Positions 59,960-64,000 of a DNA stretch of 64,000 bases are shown piece by piece. Positions within the stretch are counted from its first letter, which is position 1; every line of letters starts with the position of its first letter. The stretch comes from Aestuariibius violaceus (GTDB lineage: Bacteria; Pseudomonadota; Alphaproteobacteria; Rhodobacterales; Rhodobacteraceae). Location: contig NZ_JBFONT020000004.1 of the NCBI RefSeq assembly GCF_040779325.2, positions 286,335 through 350,334 of the forward strand. Reading direction: 5' to 3'. The translations under genes and the position numbers were made by a program. The notes beneath the pieces were generated by a model that ran no database searches, was not told the origin of the DNA, and was given only the letters and a program-made list of their open reading frames with translations.

Positions 59960-61098
59960 TTGCTTGCCTCCGATACTTTGACATCGCCGGTCTTGGCCAC
60001 CCGCACGATTTGTCCCGGATTGAGGAAGGAAACACCGGCAGTCACGACGCGATCGCCTGTTGCAAGCCCACCTGTGATGTAGACGAGATCTTTGGCCACA
60101 GTACCAAGTGTGACATCCGTCAGTTCAAGCTCTGCGCGATCGTCAGAAACTGGCAGCGCGACGAAAACCTGCGCGGTGAAGGGGGCTTCGTTCATGGCTA
60201 CATCGCGGCTAAGCGCGATGGATGAGAGCGGCAGCTCAATGGCTTGTTGGGCCTTGGGGATCGGTAGGTCGAACAGCACCTCCACAGCCATGCCAGAGCG
60301 TAACTCGGGCCGGGTTTGGTCCAGCGTTACGACGATTGGAAAAGACGAAACCGCCGCGGCGCGACGCCCAATTTCGGTGAGCGTGGCGGGCAAAGGTGTG
60401 CCTGCGCCATCGGTCGGAACCACGGAAACGCTTTGGCCTAGCTCCAGTGTCGTAACGACCTCGAATGAAACGAGAATCGTGGCCTGAAGTCCTGTGTCCT
60501 CATAGAGGGTCAAAACGGGCTGGCCCGGCTGCACGCTGCCGAAGGCCTGCACGTTGATCCCGTCGATAATCCCGTCGAATGGCGCGCGCAGCGTCGTATC
60601 TCCTAACGTGCTTTGAACGAGATCGAGATTACGGGCGGCCTGCGTGACACGGGCATCGGCCTGATCAGCTTGGGTCAGCGCGCGGTCCCGCGCCGCCTCA
60701 GACACGACGTTGCGATCGTAAAGGGCCACTTGCCGGTCAGCTTCTTGACGGGCATTGGATGCAGCGGTCTCAGATTCGGAGTGTGCGGCCTGCGCCTGCT
60801 GCAACCGTAGCGCGGCATCCTCTGCCTCGACCGTGGCAAGGACATCGCCCTGTGCGATCTCTTGTCCGATCCGAAGATCGACCGGCCCAAGGCGTCCACC
60901 CACGTCGAAGGCAAGCGGCGTCAATTCCGGTGGTTGCAGAACTGCGGGAAAGCTGCGCGTCCTTACGGGATCTGCCGTTTCCGCGACAACAGTGCGCACC
61001 ATGCGCGGTTCGCTCTCAGGTGCGGCGGCTTCTTCTTCCCAACACCCGGCGAGAATGAGGGTTGAGAGAAACAGAGCTGGAGCTTTTAAGTAGGCCAT
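59956..61098 (-). CDS. RND membrane-fusion (periplasmic adaptor) lipoprotein
   Basis: A 380-residue adaptor with a lipoprotein signal (LSTLILAGC near 17). The barrel-sandwich/lipoyl part includes FDVGGRLGPVDLRIGQEIAQGDVLA near 65, then an alpha-helical hairpin (LQQAQAAHSESETAASNARQEA) and the second lipoyl half (DTTLRAPFDGIIDGINVQAFGSV in two blocks). It links the RND pump to an outer-membrane channel. ATG 61098 is chosen because it begins a proper lipoprotein signal. Confidence 0.92.
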   Translation of the reverse strand: MAYLKAPALFLSTLILAGCWEEEAAAPESEPRMVRTVVAETADPVRTRSFPAVLQPPELTPLAFDVGGRLGPVDLRIGQEIAQGDVLATVEAEDAALRLQQAQAAHSESETAASNARQEADRQVALYDRNVVSEAARDRALTQADQADARVTQAARNLDLVQSTLGDTTLRAPFDGIIDGINVQAFGSVQPGQPVLTLYEDTGLQATILVSFEVVTTLELGQSVSVVPTDGAGTPLPATLTEIGRRAAAVSSFPIVVTLDQTRPELRSGMAVEVLFDLPIPKAQQAIELPLSSIALSRDVAMNEAPFTAQVFVALPVSDDRAELELTDVTLGTVAKDLVYITGGLATGDRVVTAGVSFLNPGQIVRVAKTGDVKVSEASK

Positions 61099-61183
61099 TG
61101 GAAGCCTTCCTTCCTGATTGATGGGGATGGTCGCGCAGCATTGAGCGGAATGTTGGGTACGGCCCCCGGTCTGCGAGTACCGC

Positions 61184-61873
61184 CTACATGTTGCCGACTT
61201 TTTTGTGGTTCGCGACGAGCCGGTGAAGCCCGCGTACGAAATCCCAAATCGCGACAATCCCGCCCATGAAGAGCGTCCTGACAGCCCTGAAAGAGAACGG
61301 TGGCACGGCCTTCAGTTCACGGGGCTGGACGGGCTGACCCTTTGCGACAGCACCCAGGATCGCGTTCATGTCGTCTGCGTTGTTCCAGATGCTGCGGAAC
61401 AGGATCTTTCCGTCCGGCGCGATCACGAAGATCGAATTCGGCATGGTTCCGTAATGCTGGTGGGCGGTCCCGTTCACGTCATCAACAAGAATCGTGCGCG
61501 CGTCTCCATAACGCCTCTTGGTCTTCTTGGCGGCGTCGATCTTCTCAGCCGCTGTCCGATGCTGCGGCTGAAGTTCGCCGGGATGGGCTTCGCGCACATA
61601 CATCAGAACATGGTCGAGTTCCGAGTATTTCTCCATCAGCTTCATCATGGGCGGGACGCTTTGCGCGTACATCGGACAGGTCATGCTGCCGGTCTCGAGA
61701 ACAAGCGGCTTGTCTTTGAGGTAGTCGGATAAGTGGACAGCTTGACCGTCCAGCGTGCACAGTTCCGCATCCTTGAACGTGTCGCCAGCCTGAAGGCCTT
61801 CATCTACGGTAAAGTCGTACTCTTCGGGGGTGAACCGACGGTAGCCATAGGTGTTCGATTGTGTGTTGGTCAT
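61184..61873 (-). CDS. Iodothyronine-deiodinase-like thioredoxin-fold protein
   Basis: A 229-residue cytosolic-looking protein. It has the thioredoxin-fold deiodinase signature LVLETGSMTCPMYAQSVPPM near 75; the Cys stands where animal deiodinases and some bacterial homologues have selenocysteine. MYVREAHPGE near 115 and YGTMPNSIFVIAPDGKILF near 165 complete the fold. It has a short C-terminal hydrophobic segment (TLFMGGIVAIWDFV near 210). A peroxiredoxin- or dehalogenation-like role is possible. It is upstream of the RND genes in the same direction. Confidence 0.8.
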   Translation of the reverse strand: MTNTQSNTYGYRRFTPEEYDFTVDEGLQAGDTFKDAELCTLDGQAVHLSDYLKDKPLVLETGSMTCPMYAQSVPPMMKLMEKYSELDHVLMYVREAHPGELQPQHRTAAEKIDAAKKTKRRYGDARTILVDDVNGTAHQHYGTMPNSIFVIAPDGKILFRSIWNNADDMNAILGAVAKGQPVQPRELKAVPPFSFRAVRTLFMGGIVAIWDFVRGLHRLVANHKKVGNM

Positions 61874-61904
61874 CGGGCTTCTCCTGGTTTTGGGTTGTTA
61901 GGGC

Positions 61905-62381
61905 TTAGGCGAGGGCTTGCAGGGCCAGCACGGCCACAAGCGTGCTCAGCGTCATCAACAGTCCGCGGTGATGGAGCAGCGTCAGAGCGCCGAGGCCATC
62001 GCGCACGGCGACCACGTCCCCGTCAGAGGAGACAGTGTCGACGCCGCGAATATCTTTGAAGAGGCGTGCGACGATGAGGCCGAGCTGAAGGAAAAACAGC
62101 GTTGCCAAGGCGATGCTTGCGGTCGAAAATCCGGTTTGCACCAGCAGGACGATCACAAGAAGCGTCGCCGTGCCCATCGTCGTCATCATGGTCGGCGGCA
62201 GAAGATGAATGACGCGCTTTAGGATCGCGTGCACCTTGCGGGCTTCATCGTCGCCGACATGTGCTGAGTGTGGTGCCCACATCAGACGCCAAACCGGTTT
62301 CTCGATCAGCGAAAGCACCACGAAGATACCGGTGCCAAGGCCAAGGAGGCCGGTGAGAAGTGAGAGCAAGACGTCGGGCAT
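61905..62381 (-). CDS. Hypothetical four-helix membrane protein
   Basis: A 158-residue protein with predicted helices LLSLLTGLLGLGTGIFVVLSL, TMGTATLLVIVLLVQTG, TLFFLQLGLIVARL and the C-terminal LMTLSTLVAVLALQALA. I do not recognise the family. ATG 62381 has GAAAGGAAAC upstream. It is the first gene of the efflux unit and is divergent from the TetR regulator; the intervening region carries a 24-bp palindrome. Confidence 0.72.
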   Translation of the reverse strand: MPDVLLSLLTGLLGLGTGIFVVLSLIEKPVWRLMWAPHSAHVGDDEARKVHAILKRVIHLLPPTMMTTMGTATLLVIVLLVQTGFSTASIALATLFFLQLGLIVARLFKDIRGVDTVSSDGDVVAVRDGLGALTLLHHRGLLMTLSTLVAVLALQALA

Positions 62382-62453
62382 CGTGTTTCCTTTCGTGGGT
62401 TTGTTCGACCGGCCTCGTTGACAAAGGCGATGGAACTGAGCAATGTAGCTATT

Positions 62454-62477
62454 GCCTACATAGTGCGGTATGTAGGC
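62454..62477. promoter_or_regulatory. TetR operator, 24-bp palindrome
   Basis: Perfect inverted repeat GCCTACATA-N6-TATGTAGGC in the divergent region between the membrane-protein gene and the TetR gene. A further overlapping half-site pair ATGTAG (62443-62448) and CTACAT (62456-62461) gives three half-sites in a row. Binding here would control both directions, and 28 bp separate it from the TetR start. Confidence 0.8.
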
Positions 62478-62504
62478 GACGTCAACATTATGAGGGAGGA
62501 TAAA

Positions 62505-63086
62505 GTGAACGCGCCTTATCATCACGGAAATCTGCGCCAGGCCTTGCTCGATCGCGCGATTGAGACACTCGGTGAAAAAGGGGTGGAAGGCCTAAGCCTG
62601 CGAGGGTTGGCCCGTGACCTTGGTGTCAGCCATGCGGCACCTCTTCGCCATTTTGCGACGAAGTCGGACCTGCTGAATGCGATTGCCGTGGAAGGTGTGG
62701 GCAGTCTCTTCGCCGCATCTGAAGCGGCGGATGCCGACCCGCAAGGACCGGCTAGATTGCGCGCCATGATGCTGGCCTATATCAATTGGGCCAAAGACCA
62801 TAGTGAGCTTCACCACATCCTGAGAAATCCCGACGTCATGCGTCATGCGTCTGAGGATCTGACGACCTTGATTGCGAGCTTTGCTGAACGTTGGCGGATT
62901 GAGATTAAGGCGGCTCAGGATACCGGCTGGCGCAGCAACGTTGATCCCGATGTTCTGTTTCTTCATATCGTTTCGCTAACAGCGGGCACAGCAATCGTCA
63001 CAACTGAAGAAGTATATCAACGTCGGGTCGCGACGCCAGAGACACTATCGAACATCGAAGCGTCAATAGATCTGTTTTTGGGCTAA
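62505..63086 (+). CDS. TetR-family regulator of the efflux operon
   Basis: A 193-residue repressor-type protein with the helix-turn-helix LSLRGLARDLGVSHAAPLRHF near 30-50 and a TetR_C_13/WHG-like ligand domain (ADDFxxx-type SLTAGTAIVTTEE near 160). GTG 62505 follows AGGGAGGA with 4-nt spacing and is preferred to ATG 62490. The palindrome upstream fits its own operator. Confidence 0.88.
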   Translation: MNAPYHHGNLRQALLDRAIETLGEKGVEGLSLRGLARDLGVSHAAPLRHFATKSDLLNAIAVEGVGSLFAASEAADADPQGPARLRAMMLAYINWAKDHSELHHILRNPDVMRHASEDLTTLIASFAERWRIEIKAAQDTGWRSNVDPDVLFLHIVSLTAGTAIVTTEEVYQRRVATPETLSNIEASIDLFLG

Positions 63087-63494
63087 CCTTCGAGTGCACA
63101 ACAACATGTGTCTCTTCAGATCGTGTTGGGAAGCGCCGCAAAAACCACTGCTTTCGCAACTGGGTTCATGAAAAATCTCGGGTGTTGTCAAACAGACCGT
63201 TGGTTTTCCGCGCACTTCATATCGAGTATCAGGTTTTGGGTATTGCTCTTCGAAATAGCTTTGTCCTTTGAGCTCTGAGGCGTTCACAACAGCTCTTATA
63301 TATGATTGTTTCAGATGCGCGAACACCGGACAAGTCGGAGGGTCAATATGTTTGAATCCATTATCCGGCATTGTCTGTCAGCGGACATCTAGATGTCGAA
63401 CGGCAAATACCTCGCATGAGCCCACCGTATTAGGTGCTGTAAATATTCCCAACGTCCGCTGCCGGGAGCACCGCGGGGCTGATAAGAATAAGCC
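63087..63494. other. Intergenic stretch
   Basis: About 400 bp of comparatively AT-rich DNA after the TetR gene. A 102-codon minus-strand frame (63063-63371) overlaps the TetR end and has no recognisable features, so I do not call it. Nothing else is seen. Confidence 0.4.
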
Positions 63495-63974
63495 ATGATA
63501 ATTGAGCGCCGTATTGCCCACCTATCAGGCCCAACAAACGAAAGCTGGGAAAAGCATTCGAACAGTTGGAGTGTCTGTGGCCGCTTCTCTTGCCCTGCGC
63601 TTCTCATGCTAACCGCATGGAGTCGAGTGTGGCTGAACTGGTGGGCACTTGCCGTCGGTACGGTTGTCGTAATCTGGATTGCTCTCAATCCATTTCTATT
63701 TGCAAAATCGTCTAACTCAAACAGCTATGCTGCTCGCAGCGCTTTCGGAGAGCGGGTCTGGTTGTACCGCGACAAACTGAACTTACCGTCAAAACGCCTT
63801 GCTTTGCCGCCGCTATTGACTTTGATAAATGCCCTTGGCTTCGCAGCAGCCGTCTATGGTGTTGTGGCTCTGTCCTTCCCCCCTAGAACTGGGCCATTAC
63901 ATTTGCCGCGAGAGGGGATTGGGCATGGCGAGGAAGCGACATTCAGACGAAGACGTGCTGAAGCTGCTACGTGA
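63495..63974 (+). pseudogene. DUF6653-family membrane protein, C-terminus lost to an IS element
   Basis: The frame begins near ATG 63495. ESWEKHSNSWSVCGRF, then WSRVWLNWWAL, LNPFLF and FGERVWLYRDK, are family-type blocks of DUF6653 membrane proteins. From about 63871 the sequence is the left end of an IS3-family element, so the last ~33 codons (PPRTGPLHL onward) are insertion-derived and the native end is missing. Confidence 0.65.
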
Positions 63975-64000
63975 GATCGAGTTGAAGCTGACAGCGGGCA
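63871..64000 (+). mobile_element. Left end of an IS3-family insertion sequence
   Basis: The element appears to begin near 63871 with TGTCCTTCCCCCC..., an IS3-type terminus with a C-run. It interrupts the DUF6653 gene and extends past the window. Its first gene starts at 63925. The right end and target duplication cannot be seen. Confidence 0.7.
63925..64000 (+). CDS. IS3-family transposase OrfA, first 25 residues
   Basis: ATG 63925 with GAGGGG upstream begins MARKRHSDEDVLKLLREIE, the conserved start of OrfA (helix-turn-helix DNA-binding subunit) in many alphaproteobacterial IS3 elements. It is cut by the window edge. The IS3 OrfB scrap at 49838-49912 might come from a relative. Confidence 0.8.
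   Translation, partial: MARKRHSDEDVLKLLREIELKLTAG

Noticed and set aside
63063..63371. 102-codon minus-strand frame after the TetR gene
   Set aside because: Overlaps the TetR coding end, has no ribosome site or domain that I can see; it may be a chance frame in AT-richer DNA.

Overview
The window looks like a chromosome segment of a high-GC alphaproteobacterium of the Rhodobacterales (Roseobacter/Rhodobacter type). The basis is the very high GC at third codon positions, a class I lysyl-tRNA synthetase, a TIGR02300/FYDLN acidic protein, DUF4864, YdcH and NDUFS4-like small proteins, a TctABC tricarboxylate transporter, and genes resembling the accessory loci of the rhodobacterial gene transfer agent (GTA). 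The assignment rests on gene content only.

Layout. 1-547 is the N-terminal part of GDP-mannose 4,6-dehydratase. 1110-15587 is a carboxylate uptake and catabolism island: AbrB-like permease, TctDE-type two-component system, TctC, a fused TctA-TctB permease, a PrpF-type isomerase, and a tight four-gene operon (TPP enzyme, aldehyde dehydrogenase, TcuA-like flavoprotein, TcuB-like Fe-S/membrane protein) with two GntR regulators. 15591-16898 holds a YgjP-type metallopeptidase, a FYDLN protein and tRNA-Ala(GGC). 17301-26471 is a capsule operon: nucleotide-sugar dehydrogenase, two TPR-rich proteins (one a glycosyltransferase), an epimerase and a KpsM/KpsT/KpsE-like exporter. Facing it are the genes of a GTA-type head spike (28491-26472), including an unannotated 39-residue ORF. 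28601-34608 is a full urease operon (ureD-A-[cyclase]-B-[108 aa]-C-E-F-G). It is followed by a pectate-lyase-fold, tail-fibre-like protein.

37181-48275 is mostly housekeeping (lysS, a TerB-like protein, dacB, nadD, a MOSC protein, an M24 peptidase homologue, ettA). Embedded in it is a retron-type reverse transcriptase. A structured non-coding segment bounded by a 10-bp inverted repeat lies immediately upstream, and a P-loop kinase gene overlaps its 3' end. This is the best candidate for an undescribed system here. 48279-50005 is a small accessory patch at the 3' side of tRNA-Arg(UCU): an AT-rich nucleoside-deoxyribosyltransferase/TIR-like gene, a REP pair with its RAYT transposase, a damaged ydcH and an IS3 remnant.

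50157-52913 holds a TetR/PspA/YiaA stress operon with paired operators and an NDUFS4-like protein. 52914-64000 is more accessory: an AraC regulator, an exported SDR without its catalytic tyrosine, a decayed DUF900 lipoprotein, an RND efflux operon with a deiodinase-like protein under a divergent TetR regulator, and a DUF6653 gene cut by the left end of an IS3-family element running off the window.

Cooperation between genes. Sugar dehydrogenase, epimerase and glycosyltransferase supply and assemble the capsule that KpsMTE exports, while the adjacent spike genes probably encode the particle parts that bind that capsule. In the Tct/Tcu island, two-component sensing and GntR repression would jointly control import and oxidation of a tricarboxylate through aconitate.
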